From: Pseudooceanicola spongiae
Lineage (GTDB): Bacteria > Pseudomonadota > Alphaproteobacteria > Rhodobacterales > Rhodobacteraceae
Assembly (NCBI RefSeq): GCF_014899185.1
Contig: NZ_CP045201.1
Coordinates: 2,588,501-2,652,500, forward strand
DNA: 64,000 nt
Direction: 5' to 3'
The number at the start of each line of letters is the position of its first letter. Position 1 is the stretch's first letter. The notes under the pieces are model-generated. The model did no database searches. It saw nothing but the letters and a program-made list of their open reading frames with translations, and was not told the origin of the DNA. Positions 1 through 9,600 of the stretch are shown piece by piece. Both the position numbers and the translations under genes were made by a program.

Positions 1-112
1 TGATCCGTCAGCGCGGGGGCTGGCGACAAAGTGATTGAACTTGCCGCGCCTCTGCCCCTTTCCGCCGCCGCCCCACCTTGGCAGCGCTGGCGCACAGAAT
101 TAAGCTAGGCTC

Positions 113-1636
113 ATGACAATTCAGATTTCCCGACGGATGATGCTGGCTGGCCTGTTCAGCAGTGCCGCCCTGCCCGCCGCCCGCCCTGCGCTTGCCGATG
201 GTCCGACCACCAAGATCCGCCCCCGTCACCGCCCCGAGGGGCTGATGGAGCGGATGGAGAATGGCGGCTATCCCACCATCAACATGCTGCTGGAGCGCAA
301 CAAGATCAGCGGCCACAGCGCCTTTGCGCTGGCCGCGCTGAGCGATGGCCAGATCCTTGAGGGGCATGAGGCACACCAGCCCCTGCCCCCCGCCAGTGTC
401 GCCAAGACGCTGACGACGCTCTACGCGCTGGACACGCTGGGGCCGGAGTATCGCTTTACCACCCGTCTGCTGGGCACCGGCCCGATGGAGGGCGGCAAGC
501 TGGTGGGCGATCTGATCCTTGCAGGCGGCGGCGATCCGGATTTCGACACCGACAATCTGGGCGAGCTGGCCGCCGGGCTGAAGGCGGCAGGTGTGACAGA
601 GGTGACGGGCAAGTTCTTTTACTACGGTCATTCGCTGCCCGAAGCGCGGCTGATCGACATCGAACAGCCTGCGCATGTGGCCTATAACCCCGGCGTCTCG
701 GGGTTGAACCTGAACTACAACCGGGTGCATTTCGAGTGGAAGAAGGTGGCCGGGAAATGGGCCATCACGATGGATGCCCGCGCTGGCAAATACCGCCCCG
801 ATGTGACCATCGCCAGCATGGCGCTGGCCGATCGCACCGGCCCGATCTTCACCTACAACGACCGCAACGGCCATGATGAATGGACCGTCGCCGAGTCCGC
901 CCTTGGCACCGCCGACGGCGCGCGCTGGCTGCCGGTGCGCCGCCCTGCCGCCTATACCGCCGAAGTGTTCCAGACCCTTGCGCGCGCCTATGGCATCGTC
1001 CTCGACACGCCCGAAGAGATGCGCGACCTGCCCGTCGATGCCTTCCAGCTGGCCAGCTATCAGAGCCGCCCGCTGAGCAAGGTGATCAAGGAGATGCTGT
1101 ATTATTCGACCAACCTGACAGCCGAAATCATCGGCCTGACGGCTTCGGTGGCGCGCGGTGTCGCGCCGACCTCGCTGCGGGACTCGGCGCAGGCGATGAG
1201 CGTCTGGGCCAAGCAGGCCTTCGGTCTGACAGAGGTCTCGATGGTCGATCACTCAGGGCTGGAGGACGACTCGCGCATTTCCACCGCGGATCTGGTGACG
1301 ATGCTGGCCTCGCGGCAGGCGCAGGATCAGCTGCGCCCGCTGCTGAAGGATATCAACCTGAGGAAAGCCGGCAAGGTCATCGACAAAAATCGCCCGATGA
1401 CGGTGCAGGCCAAGACCGGCACGCTGAACTTCGTCTCGGGCCTTGCGGGGTACGTCGTGGGGCCGGACGGCACGGCGATGGCCTTTGCGGTGCTCTCGGG
1501 CGACATCGAGATCCGCAAGACCCTGCCGATGGAACAGCGCGAACGCCCCCCCGGCGGCAGGCCCTGGCTGGCGCGCGCACGCAACCTGCAACAGGACCTG
1601 ATCGAACGCTGGGGCGGCGTCTACGGCACCGGCTGA
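113..1636 (+). CDS. dacB: D-alanyl-D-alanine carboxypeptidase/endopeptidase, PBP4 (S13) family
   Basis: A 507-residue S13-family penicillin-binding protein that trims or cleaves peptidoglycan stem peptides in the periplasm. All three active-site motifs are visible: SVAK (catalytic Ser, about residue 95), STN (about residue 338) and KTGT (about residue 438). The N-terminus has a twin-arginine-like SRRMMLAG stretch followed by a hydrophobic segment ending ALAD, so export is expected. Length fits the family. The ATG at 113 is the first in-frame start after the upstream gap. It converges on the TerB-like gene, with only 23 bp between stops. The family is clear; the balance of carboxypeptidase and endopeptidase activity cannot be read from sequence. 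Confidence 0.93.
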   Translation: MTIQISRRMMLAGLFSSAALPAARPALADGPTTKIRPRHRPEGLMERMENGGYPTINMLLERNKISGHSAFALAALSDGQILEGHEAHQPLPPASVAKTLTTLYALDTLGPEYRFTTRLLGTGPMEGGKLVGDLILAGGGDPDFDTDNLGELAAGLKAAGVTEVTGKFFYYGHSLPEARLIDIEQPAHVAYNPGVSGLNLNYNRVHFEWKKVAGKWAITMDARAGKYRPDVTIASMALADRTGPIFTYNDRNGHDEWTVAESALGTADGARWLPVRRPAAYTAEVFQTLARAYGIVLDTPEEMRDLPVDAFQLASYQSRPLSKVIKEMLYYSTNLTAEIIGLTASVARGVAPTSLRDSAQAMSVWAKQAFGLTEVSMVDHSGLEDDSRISTADLVTMLASRQAQDQLRPLLKDINLRKAGKVIDKNRPMTVQAKTGTLNFVSGLAGYVVGPDGTAMAFAVLSGDIEIRKTLPMEQRERPPGGRPWLARARNLQQDLIERWGGVYGTG

Positions 1637-1639
1637 GAC

Positions 1640-1673
1640 GTTACAGCGTGAGGTAACTGTTACAGCGTGAGGT
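1640..1673. repeat. 15-bp tandem direct repeat at a gene end
   Basis: GTTACAGCGTGAGGT occurs at 1640-1654 and again, identical, at 1659-1673, separated by 4 bp (19-bp period). The second copy contains the stop codon and last codons of the minus-strand TerB-like gene; the first lies just beyond the stop. It looks like a small local duplication of the gene end in the gap between two convergent genes. No function is implied. Confidence 0.85.
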
Positions 1674-2085
1674 GACGGGCGCGCGCGCCCCGCTCGATCG
1701 CGGCGGCGTGCAGGCGGTCCAGCGACAGCTCGTAGCGGATTTCCTCCAGCAGGCGCAGCTCGGGTTCGCGCAGGGTGCCATCGGCGGCGGCCACGTCACA
1801 GGCCAGCGCATAGGCGGTCTCGAACAGCCGCTCGGGCAGATGTTCGCGCATCAGGCCGAACAGGGCGTCCAGACCGTCCTCCTCGGCGAACAGATCGAAC
1901 ACGACCTGCGACAGGTTACTGATGCGGGAATCGTCGTAATCGGCGAAGATCGGCAGCGTGTTGACCTGATTTTCGATCTTGATCAACTCGGACGTGCGGA
2001 CGGTTTCGTCGGAGACGGAAACCGCGATCATCAGCAGGACAAGGCAATCCTGCGGCGAAAGCGAATGGGGGTCATCTAGGGTCAT
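1660..2085 (-). CDS. TerB-like tellurite-resistance-family protein
   Basis: A 141-residue, mostly helical soluble protein resembling the TerB fold: an early segment LSPQDCLVLLMIAVSVSD, then a motif like VAAADGTLREPELRLLEEI typical of the second TerB half, where the acidic residues would sit in the metal-binding position. No signal peptide or membrane segment. The ATG at 2085 is preferred over an upstream in-frame TTG at 2124 because homologues of this kind start near the MTLDDPHS segment. Despite the family name, many TerB-like single-domain proteins have no shown link to tellurite, so no specific role is claimed. It converges with dacB. Confidence 0.72.
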   Translation of the reverse strand: MTLDDPHSLSPQDCLVLLMIAVSVSDETVRTSELIKIENQVNTLPIFADYDDSRISNLSQVVFDLFAEEDGLDALFGLMREHLPERLFETAYALACDVAAADGTLREPELRLLEEIRYELSLDRLHAAAIERGARARHLTL

Positions 2086-2243
2086 GGGGTGCGAGCCTTG
2101 TGTAAAATAAAGAGATGCGCGCAAAAACCGATTGCGCTGGCTTGGGGCCAGAATATTGACCTATCCGGGTGCGGGCAATAGGAAGCGCCAGTCCCACAAG
2201 GGGAATAGCCCGCCCAAGGGCATCAGAACCGATGGAGTGAACC

Positions 2244-3839
2244 ATGTCAGACCTGCGCGACGCTGCACTTGAATCGAAGGCCTGGCCTTTCGAAGAGGCC
2301 CGCCGTCTGGCCAAGCGGTACGAAAAGGTGCCACCCGAAAAGGGCTTTGTGCTGTTCGAGACGGGCTATGGCCCCTCCGGCCTGCCCCATATCGGCACTT
2401 TTGGCGAAGTGCTGCGCACCACGATGATCCGCCGCGCGTTCGAGGTGATCTCGGACATCCCGACCCGTCTGATCTGTTTTTCCGACGATATGGACGGGAT
2501 GCGCAAGATCCCCGGCAACGTCCCCAATCAGGAGATGCTGCAGAAAAACCTGCACCGTCCGCTGACGAAGGTGCCCGATCCCTTTGGCGAGTTCGAGAGC
2601 TTTGGCCACCACAACAACGCCATGCTGCGCCGCTTCCTCGATACCTTCGGGTTCGGGTTCGAGTACGAGTTCTATTCGGCCACCGAATTCTACAGCACCG
2701 GCCAGTTCGACGAGGTTCTGAAACGCGCCGTCGACAAATATGATGACGTGATGAAGGTCATGCTGAAGTCCCTGCGCGAGGAGCGCGCGGCGACCTATTC
2801 GATCTTCCTGCCGATCCACCCCGAGACCGGGCGCGTGCTCTATGTGCCGATGAAAAGCGTCGACCGGGCCAACTACACCATCACCTTCGACGACGAAGAG
2901 GGCCGCGAATGGACCCTGCCCGTCACCGGCGGCAATGTGAAACTGCAGTGGAAGCCCGACTTCGGCGCCCGCTGGGCCGCGCTGGACGTCGACTTCGAGA
3001 TGTACGGCAAGGACCACTCGACCAACACGCCGATCTATGACCGGATCTGCGAAATCCTCGGCGGCAAGAAGCCCGAGCATTTCAGCTATGAGCTGTTCCT
3101 CGACGACAAAGGCCAGAAGATCTCCAAAACCTCGGGCAACGGCATCTCGATCGACCAGTGGCTGAGCTATGCCAGCACCGAGAGCTTGAGCTATTTCATG
3201 TATCAGAAGCCGAAGACGGCCAAGCGGATGTATTTCGACGTCATACCGCGCGCGATGGACGAATATCACCAGCAGCTGCGCGCCTATGCCGATCAGGACG
3301 CCAAACAGCGGCTGGCCAACCCGGTGTTCCACATCCATGGCCACAACGTGCCGGCCAGCGACATGGTTGTGCCCTTCACGATGCTGCTCAACCTCGCCTC
3401 GGTTTCGGGTGCTGAGGACAAGGAGACGCTCTGGGGCTTCATCCGCCGCTATGCGCCCGACGCCAATGCCGAGACCAATCCGCAGATGGATCAGGCGGCG
3501 GGCTTTGCCGTGCGCTACTACAATGACTTCGTGAAGCCCGAAAAGACCTTCCGCGCCGCCACCGATCTGGAGCGCGAAGCCCTGATCGAGCTGCGCGACA
3601 AGCTGCGTGTCTGGGATGGCCCGATCGAGGATGAAGCCCTGCAAACAGAGGTTTACGCCGTCGGCAAGGAGCGTTTCGAGCCGCTGCGCGACTGGTTCAC
3701 CGCCCTCTACGAGGTGCTGCTCGGGGCCAGTCAGGGGCCGCGCTTTGGCGGGTTCATCGCGCTTTACGGTGTGTCCGAGACCGCCGATCTGATCGACGAG
3801 GCACTGACGGGCAAGTTCGTCACGACCACGGCCGAGTGA
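2244..3839 (+). CDS. lysK: lysyl-tRNA synthetase, class I
   Basis: A 531-residue class I lysine--tRNA ligase, which charges tRNA-Lys with lysine in the cytoplasm. The class I signatures are visible: the HIGH-type motif as PHIG in [10 protein letters not shown] (about residue 48) and the KMSKS-type loop as KISKTSGNG (about residue 293). The C-terminal half is the helical anticodon-binding domain of this archaeal-type enzyme, used by alphaproteobacteria in place of the class II enzyme. ATG at 2244 follows a purine-rich GGAG at -11. A strong hairpin terminator follows the stop at 3844-3871. Monocistronic by position. Confidence 0.95.
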   Translation: MSDLRDAALESKAWPFEEARRLAKRYEKVPPEKGFVLFETGYGPSGLPHIGTFGEVLRTTMIRRAFEVISDIPTRLICFSDDMDGMRKIPGNVPNQEMLQKNLHRPLTKVPDPFGEFESFGHHNNAMLRRFLDTFGFGFEYEFYSATEFYSTGQFDEVLKRAVDKYDDVMKVMLKSLREERAATYSIFLPIHPETGRVLYVPMKSVDRANYTITFDDEEGREWTLPVTGGNVKLQWKPDFGARWAALDVDFEMYGKDHSTNTPIYDRICEILGGKKPEHFSYELFLDDKGQKISKTSGNGISIDQWLSYASTESLSYFMYQKPKTAKRMYFDVIPRAMDEYHQQLRAYADQDAKQRLANPVFHIHGHNVPASDMVVPFTMLLNLASVSGAEDKETLWGFIRRYAPDANAETNPQMDQAAGFAVRYYNDFVKPEKTFRAATDLEREALIELRDKLRVWDGPIEDEALQTEVYAVGKERFEPLRDWFTALYEVLLGASQGPRFGGFIALYGVSETADLIDEALTGKFVTTTAE

Positions 3840-3843
3840 AACG

Positions 3844-3871
3844 AAAAGGGCGCCCCGAGGGGCGCCTTTTT
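3844..3871 (+). terminator. Rho-independent terminator of lysK
   Basis: Starting 5 bp after the lysK stop is a GC-rich inverted repeat, GGCGCC / GGCGCC around CCGAGG, flanked by an A-run on the left and TTTTT on the right (3867-3871). Confidence 0.88.
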
Positions 3872-3958
3872 GCCTATCCGCAGCTGATTTCAAAAGAAAT
3901 GAAACCAAACCGCCTCCGCCTGCGTAACTTCAGGTAACATCTTAGGGAGCGGTTTGTC

Positions 3959-4387
3959 ATGAAGGCACTATCACTTGTCGCGGTCGCTCTGGCTCTGCTG
4001 GTCTTTGCCGTGTCCCTGCTGATGCCGCCGATGGCGCGCGCGCAGGATGCGGGTGGACCCGAGGCGGTGATTTCCCAGCAATTGCAGGCCTTTGATGCGG
4101 AGGATTTCGACCGCGCCTGGACCTATGCCAGCCCGACCATTCAGGGCATCTTCGGCACCGTCGACGCCTTCGGGGCCATGGTGCGCAGCGGATATCCCAT
4201 GGTGCATCACGCCCGCGACCACCGCTTTGTCGGGCAGCAGGAACGTGACGGCCTGCTCTATCAGACGGTTCAGATCGAGGACGCCGAGGGCACCCTGCAC
4301 TTTCTGGAATACGCCATGATCCAGACGCCCGAAGGCTGGAAGATCGACGCTGTGCGCATGGTCAAACAGCCCGGATTGGCCGTCTGA
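3959..4387 (+). CDS. Exported DUF4864-type protein
   Basis: A 142-residue secreted protein: a signal peptide with a long hydrophobic core ending MARAQDA (cleavage near residue 28), then a compact cystatin/NTF2-like domain. The pattern of a helix with QLQAFDAEDFDRAWTYASP, a central glycine/proline turn and a C-terminal W-x-I-D (GWKIDAVRM) matches DUF4864 proteins of alphaproteobacteria. Function unknown. An AGGGAG ribosome site lies about 8 bp before the ATG. It converges with the outer-membrane barrel gene with a 9-bp gap and no obvious terminator between them. Confidence 0.8.
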   Translation: MKALSLVAVALALLVFAVSLLMPPMARAQDAGGPEAVISQQLQAFDAEDFDRAWTYASPTIQGIFGTVDAFGAMVRSGYPMVHHARDHRFVGQQERDGLLYQTVQIEDAEGTLHFLEYAMIQTPEGWKIDAVRMVKQPGLAV

Positions 4388-4396
4388 CGCCCTGCT

Positions 4397-5101
4397 TCAG
4401 AACTCGCGCCAGACCCCGAACTTGAGGCGATAACGCTCGCTGTTCATCAGGCTGGTCGAGGCCCCCAGATCCAGTGTCAGCCGTGGTTTCAGCTGCCACG
4501 CAAACGACCCAGCGATCCGCGCAAAAGGCAAATCGCCGTGCTGGTGGCCGGTCTGCAGCTGCACATAGGTCTTGGCGCGGTCACTCAGGGTCAGCCCGAA
4601 GGTGCTGTCCAGCTTCCAGTCGACGGCATCGCTCTGGCTGAAATACTCGGCAGCGCCCTCCAGCGTGACCCAGCCCGAGGGTTTGCTGAGGCCGCGCCCG
4701 AGGGAAAAGCCCGGCCGCACCACGGCCTCGCCCGCGACGACACCAACCCCCAGCTCGGACGAGATATTGACCCCGAACATCGCCGGCAGGGGCACGCTGG
4801 CAAAGAAGATCAGCTTGTCGAAGCCCGAGATCGCGCCGCCGAAATCGACGCCGATGTTGATCTGATCGCTGAGGCCATATTCGTGGTAATAGGTCAGGGA
4901 CTTGGTCCAGTCGGCCCCGGTGCCGCTGTGAAAGCGCAGTGCGGCCGAGGCGAAGTGCTTGCCCTTGCCCCGGGGCCAGGCCCCGGCCTGCGCTGGCCCG
5001 GCGGCAAGCGCAACAAGCGTCAGAAAGGCCGTAAAGCGCATCGCCCCGGCACGCCAGAGCCGGGACGCCCTGCGAACCTTGAAGCGCACCGGAAGGACCA
5101 T
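4397..5101 (-). CDS. Predicted outer-membrane beta-barrel protein
   Basis: A 234-residue protein with an export signal (RFTAFLTLVALAAGPAQAGA) and a body of alternating hydrophobic/polar strands rich in G, S and aromatic residues. It ends in phenylalanine (RLKFGVWREF), the usual outer-membrane barrel terminus. No named family is recognised. Two starts are possible: ATG at 5101, preceded by a good AAGGGG ribosome site, and ATG at 5041, which gives a more ordinary signal-peptide n-region but a weaker site. I give the longer form. A CtrA-like half-site pair lies about 90 bp upstream. Confidence 0.68.
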   Translation of the reverse strand: MVLPVRFKVRRASRLWRAGAMRFTAFLTLVALAAGPAQAGAWPRGKGKHFASAALRFHSGTGADWTKSLTYYHEYGLSDQINIGVDFGGAISGFDKLIFFASVPLPAMFGVNISSELGVGVVAGEAVVRPGFSLGRGLSKPSGWVTLEGAAEYFSQSDAVDWKLDSTFGLTLSDRAKTYVQLQTGHQHGDLPFARIAGSFAWQLKPRLTLDLGASTSLMNSERYRLKFGVWREF

Positions 5102-5191
5102 CCCCGTTCCCCTTCACCCGGTTGGCTGCTGATCTGCTGGCGTCCCGGCCCCCTGACTGCCGACGTACACCCCACCCTTGGGAGAAATTGG

Positions 5192-5206
5192 TTAACGATT
5201 CGCTAA
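5192..5206. promoter_or_regulatory. Candidate CtrA-type binding site
   Basis: TTAA-N7-CTAA (TTAACGATTCGCTAA) matches the CtrA consensus TTAA-N7-TTAA at 7 of 8 defined positions and contains a GANTC (GATTC) methylation site in the spacer. It sits between the barrel gene and the CtrA-like regulator gene, upstream of the former. Single matches of this kind also arise by chance, so this is tentative. Confidence 0.4.
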
Positions 5207-5258
5207 TGTCCGGGGGCACGAGGTGCGGAAACTCTGTCCCCCGGACCTCCCCGCCCGC

Positions 5259-5960
5259 TCAGGCGGCGGCGGGCACCTCGCGCGGCCGGCTGAGGACCGG
5301 CATACGGACGCCTTGGCCAAAGCTGGTGACGATCACCTCGGTGCCCGCGCCGATGGCGGCCAGCTTGGCGCGGATGCGGCAGATGTAGACGTCGACGATC
5401 TTCGCGTCGGGTTCATCCTGCCAGGCATAGAGCTGCATCATCACCTGTTCGCGGCTGACCATGGCCCCGCCACGCAGGACCAGCATTTCGATCAGCTCGT
5501 ACTCCAGCCGGGTCAGGTGGATCGGCATATCCCCGAAACGCACCTTGCGCTGGTCGATATCGACGCTGAGGTCGCCCGCTTCCAGCACAGGCTGGGCAAA
5601 TCCGGCGGTCCGGCGGACGTAGGCGCGCAGACGGGCGGCGATTTCGGCGCGCTTGCAGGGCCACTCGATCACGTCATCGGCGCCACGGATCATGAACCGG
5701 GTGCGATCCGCCTCGGTGACGCTGCGCGACACGACGCAGATCACCAGCCGGGGGTATTCGGTGCGCAGCCGGGTGATCAGGCTGACCGCCTCCATATCCG
5801 GCAGATCGGGGTCGATAATGACGGCATTCTGTTCGGCCGAGGCGACGTATTCCAGCACTTCGGCGCCAGTGGCGGCCTCGGTGATATAGAATCCCTCTTC
5901 GCCCATGGCATGCGCCAGGCCGGCAATGTTCCAGGTGGTGTCTGTGACGAGAAGGCGCAT
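5259..5960 (-). CDS. CtrA-like response regulator with atypical receiver
   Basis: A 233-residue receiver plus winged-helix (OmpR/CtrA type) regulator. The output domain (about 128-225: LSVDIDQRKVRFG, PIHLTRLEYELIEML, DEPDAKIVDVYICRIRAKL) closely resembles CtrA. The receiver keeps the phospho-acceptor Asp (D50 in IIDPDLPD) but the acidic pocket at the N-terminus is reduced to VTDT, and the near-invariant Lys of the K-P motif is Trp (W100 in EWPCKR). Phosphorylation control may therefore be weak or absent. The ATG at 5960 has GGAGA about 7 bp upstream. It is a paralogue or distant relative of CtrA, not obviously CtrA itself. Targets unknown. Confidence 0.82.
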   Translation of the reverse strand: MRLLVTDTTWNIAGLAHAMGEEGFYITEAATGAEVLEYVASAEQNAVIIDPDLPDMEAVSLITRLRTEYPRLVICVVSRSVTEADRTRFMIRGADDVIEWPCKRAEIAARLRAYVRRTAGFAQPVLEAGDLSVDIDQRKVRFGDMPIHLTRLEYELIEMLVLRGGAMVSREQVMMQLYAWQDEPDAKIVDVYICRIRAKLAAIGAGTEVIVTSFGQGVRMPVLSRPREVPAAA

Positions 5961-6279
5961 AGCAAGTCTCCTATCCTGCGGGGATGAGCCGAGGATGAGA
6001 GGATGCAAGGCGGTCAAGGCATGGGACGCACCTGCGGCCCACACCGTCGTACTCAAGTGAAAAGAAGGGACGGTGTTCTACCGCATCGCCGCTCTGGTCC
6101 GGTGCTGATCCGTCCGAGGGCGTAAGACGATATATACCCTGCTTCGCCCCGCCGGTCATTCCAATTTTCGTAATTAACCATGCTTTTTCAGCGGCTTGGT
6201 TAACCGATCACGCAGACGTTTATTGATGCAGCGCCCTGGCGTTCCCATTTCAGATCGAGTGAAATGAGGAGTTTGCGCG
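5961..6279. other. Divergent intergenic region (319 bp)
   Basis: Contains the leaders of the minus-strand CtrA-like regulator and the plus-strand zinc-ribbon gene. AT-rich around 6165-6225, with two TTAACC hexamers (near 6176 and 6201), each resembling half of a CtrA box but without correct 7-bp spacing. No gene is seen. Confidence 0.6.
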
Positions 6280-6573
6280 ATGAAATGCCCTGTGGATGGG
6301 ACCGACCTGACGATGACCGAACGGCAGGGGGTCGAGATCGACTACTGCCCGAAATGCCGTGGCATCTGGCTGGACCGGGGAGAGCTGGACAAGATCATCG
6401 ACCGCTCTGCCGAGGATCTCGTGCCCGAGCAACCAGTGCGCGTTGCGCCCAACCGCGACCCACGGGATGGCTACGGGCGCGAGGGGTATCGCGACGACAG
6501 CCGCCCCTATGATCCGCGCTATGACAAGCGCAAGAAGAAGTCGTCCCTGCTGAAAGAGCTGTTCGATTTCTGA
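6280..6573 (+). CDS. TFIIB-type zinc-ribbon protein
   Basis: A 97-residue small cytoplasmic protein. The first 45 residues form a zf-TFIIB domain: MKCPVDGTDL, then YCPKCRGIWLDRGELDKII, the standard C-P-x-C-x-G-x-W-x-D-x-G-E-L signature. The first knuckle shows C3 with Asp-Gly where a second Cys is often found, as in many bacterial members. The tail is charged (YDKRKKKSSLLKELFDF). Role unknown. It converges with the RND pump gene. Confidence 0.82.
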   Translation: MKCPVDGTDLTMTERQGVEIDYCPKCRGIWLDRGELDKIIDRSAEDLVPEQPVRVAPNRDPRDGYGREGYRDDSRPYDPRYDKRKKKSSLLKELFDF

Positions 6574-6591
6574 GGCGCAGCCAGACAGGCG

Positions 6592-6662
6592 GCCGCCTGA
6601 CCGATCGCCGCCTGCTCTGCATCAGGCCTTCTGACGACGCACGCGGCGATCGGTCAGGCGGC
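6592..6662. terminator. 20-bp perfect inverted repeat across the RND stop codon
   Basis: GCCGCCTGACCGATCGCCGC at 6592-6611 is exactly the reverse complement of 6643-6662, with a 31-bp loop that includes the stop codon of the minus-strand RND gene (6622-6624). The right arm is coding (residues RRLTDRR near the C-terminus). It lies between convergent genes and could end transcription from either side, though there is no T-run. The repeat is certain; the terminator role is inferred. Confidence 0.55.
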
Positions 6663-9600
6663 GCACGACGACATAAAAGCTCGGCACCATGAAGACGCCG
6701 ATGAAGGTCGCGGCCATCATGCCCCCCAGCACCCCGACGCCGATGGCATTCTGCGCGGCGGCCCCGGCGCCGTTGGCAATGGCCAGCGGCACGACGCCCA
6801 GCATGAAGGCGAAGGAGGTCATCAGGATCGGGCGCAGCCGCATCCGCGCGGCCTCGACCGTGGCCTCGACCAGATCCTTGCCCTGCGCCTCAAGCCCCTT
6901 GGCGAACTCGACGATCAGAATGGCGTTCTTGGCCGCCAGCCCGATGGTCGTCAGCAACCCGACCTTGAAGTAGACGTCGTTCGAGCCGCCCGTAACCCAG
7001 GCCGCGACCAGCGCGCCGAGGATGCCGACCGGCACCGCCAGCATCACCGAGAAGGGGATCGACCAGCTCTCGTACAGCGCCGCCAGCGACAAAAAGACCA
7101 CCATCACCGACAGCGCATAGAGGTAGGGCGCCTGATTGCCCGACTGCCGCTCCTGATACGACAGCCCGGTCCAGGCGACGCCGTAGCCGCCGGGCAGCTG
7201 GGCGGTCAGCTCCTCCATCGCGTCCATCGACTCGCCCGAGGACACGCCGGGCGCGGGAGAGCCAGAGACGCTCATCGCCGAGGTGCCGTTGTAGCGCGAC
7301 AGCGACGGCGAGGCCGAGACCCACTCGGTCGTCATGAAGGCGGAAAACGGCACCATCTCGCCGCTGGAATTGCGGGCATACCAGCTCTCGATGTCTTCGG
7401 GCTGCATCCGGTATGGCGCATCGGCCTGCACCATCACCGGGCGCAGGTTGCCGTTCATGTTGAAATCGTTGACGGAAGAGCCGGAGAAAATCACCGACAT
7501 CATCGAGTTCAGCGACGACAGCGTCAGCCCGAGGCTCTCGGCCTTCTGCTGGTCGATGTTGATGCGCAGGACGGCTTCGTCCTCGTCGCCGGAAATCCGC
7601 AGGCCGGTGGCGCGTCCGTCCTCGGTGGCCATCGCCTCCAGCTGGGCGGAGGCGGCGATCATCGCCTCGGTGCCATTGCCGCCCTGATCGACAAGGTACA
7701 TCGAAAAGCCCGAGGTATTGCCGAGGCCCGGAATGGCGGGCGGCTGGATGAAGGTCACGCGCCCGGCGCGCAGGCGGCCAAAGCGGGCATTGCCCCGCGC
7801 CACGACATCCCCCGCCGCCGCCCCGTCGCCGGTGCGTGCGTCGAAATCCTTCAGCTTGATGAACAGCATCGCAGCGTTCTGACCCGACCCGCCGAACCCG
7901 AAGCCGAGCGAGGCAAAGGTGCTTTCCACCGTTTCGCGTTCCTCGGTGCGCAGATAGTCGTCGATCTGGTTGACCACGGCCTGCGTCTGCGCGGTGGTCG
8001 AGCCTTCGGTCAGGCTGATGATCACCATCATGACGCCCTGATCCTCGGCCGGCAGAAAGGACGAGGGCAGCTTGGTATAGAGCGTCGCCGCGCCAAAGGT
8101 GATGCCGCCCAGCAGCAGGATCATCAGCACCGGCACACGCAGCAGCCGCTTGACCGCCCCCGCATAGCCATTGGTGATGCGGTCGAAGTTGCGGTTGAAC
8201 CAGCGCGCCGGGGCGATGCCGCCGCCATGTTCGGTCTGGGTCAGCATCGTCGCGCAGAGCGCCGGCGACAGGATCAGCGCCACCAGCGCCGACAGCACCA
8301 TGGCGGTGATGATGGTGATCGAGAACTGTCGGTAGATCACCCCGGTCGAGCCGCCAAAGAACGCCATAGGCAGGAACACCGCCGAGAGCACCAGCGCGAT
8401 GCCGATCAGCGCGCCAGTGATCTGCCCCATGGATTTCTCGGTCGCGGCGAGGGGGCCGATGCCGTCCTCCTCCATCACCCGCTCGACGTTCTCGACCACG
8501 ACGATGGCGTCATCGACCAGCAGGCCGATGGCCAGCACCATGGCGAACATGGTCAGCGTGTTGATCGAATAACCCGCCGCCCCCAGCACCGCGAAGGTGC
8601 CCATCAGCACCACCGGCACGGCAATGATCGGGATCAGCGTCGCGCGCCATTTCTGCAGGAAGATCAGGATCACCAACAGCACGAGGAACACGGCCTCGGC
8701 CAGCGTGTGATAGACCTTCTCGATCGACAGCTGCACGAAGGGCGAGGTGTCATAGGCGTAATGCACCTCGACCCCGGCGGGCAGCGCGCCCATCAGCCCG
8801 CTCAGCGTCGCGCGCACTGCCGCCGCCGTATCGACAGCATTCGCCCCGGTGGCGAGGTTGATGCCGAAACCCGCGGCATTTTCGCCGTCAAAGAACGAAC
8901 TGGTGCCATAGCTTTCCTGCCCGATCTCGACGCGGGCGACATCGCCGAGGTAGACGGCGCTGCCATCCGGCTCGGTCTTGAGCAGAATGCTCTCGAAGGC
9001 TTCGGCCGAGGTCAGCTGGCTTTGTGCGGTGATCGTCGCGGTGAACTGCTGGCCCTCGGTCGTCGGCAGCTCGCCCAGCGAGCCGACCGAGACAGTGGTG
9101 TTCTGCGCGGCCACGGCGGCCGTCACATCCGTCGGCGTCAGCTGGTATTGCGCCAGCGACAGCGGGTCGAGCCAGATGCGCATCGCGTAGCCCGAGCCGA
9201 AGATGTTGATGCCGCCGACGCCTTCGGTCCGCTGCACCGGCCCCTTGACCATATTGTCGAGGATATCACCCAGCTGCACGGTGGAATACTGCGCATCCGT
9301 CGACACCAGCGCCCCCACCATCAGGATCGAATCCGACGAGCGTGAGATATTGACACCCGAGGTCCGCACCCGCTCGGGCAGCTGGCTCTCGATCTGGCTG
9401 ACCTTGGACTGGACCTCGTTCTGGGCATCGATGGGATCGACGCTTTCGTCGAAGGTCAGCGTGATCGACGACCGCCCCTGCCGCGAGGTGGAGTTGGAAT
9501 AGAGCAGCCCGTCGATGGCGGTCAGCGAATCCTCGATCACCGTGGTGACCGAGTTCTGCACCGCATCCGCCGTCGCCCCGGTATAGGAGGCCGAGATGCG

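Noticed and set aside
6165..6225. CtrA box between the regulator and zinc-ribbon genes
   Set aside because: TTAACC hexamers are present but not at the required 7-bp spacing.
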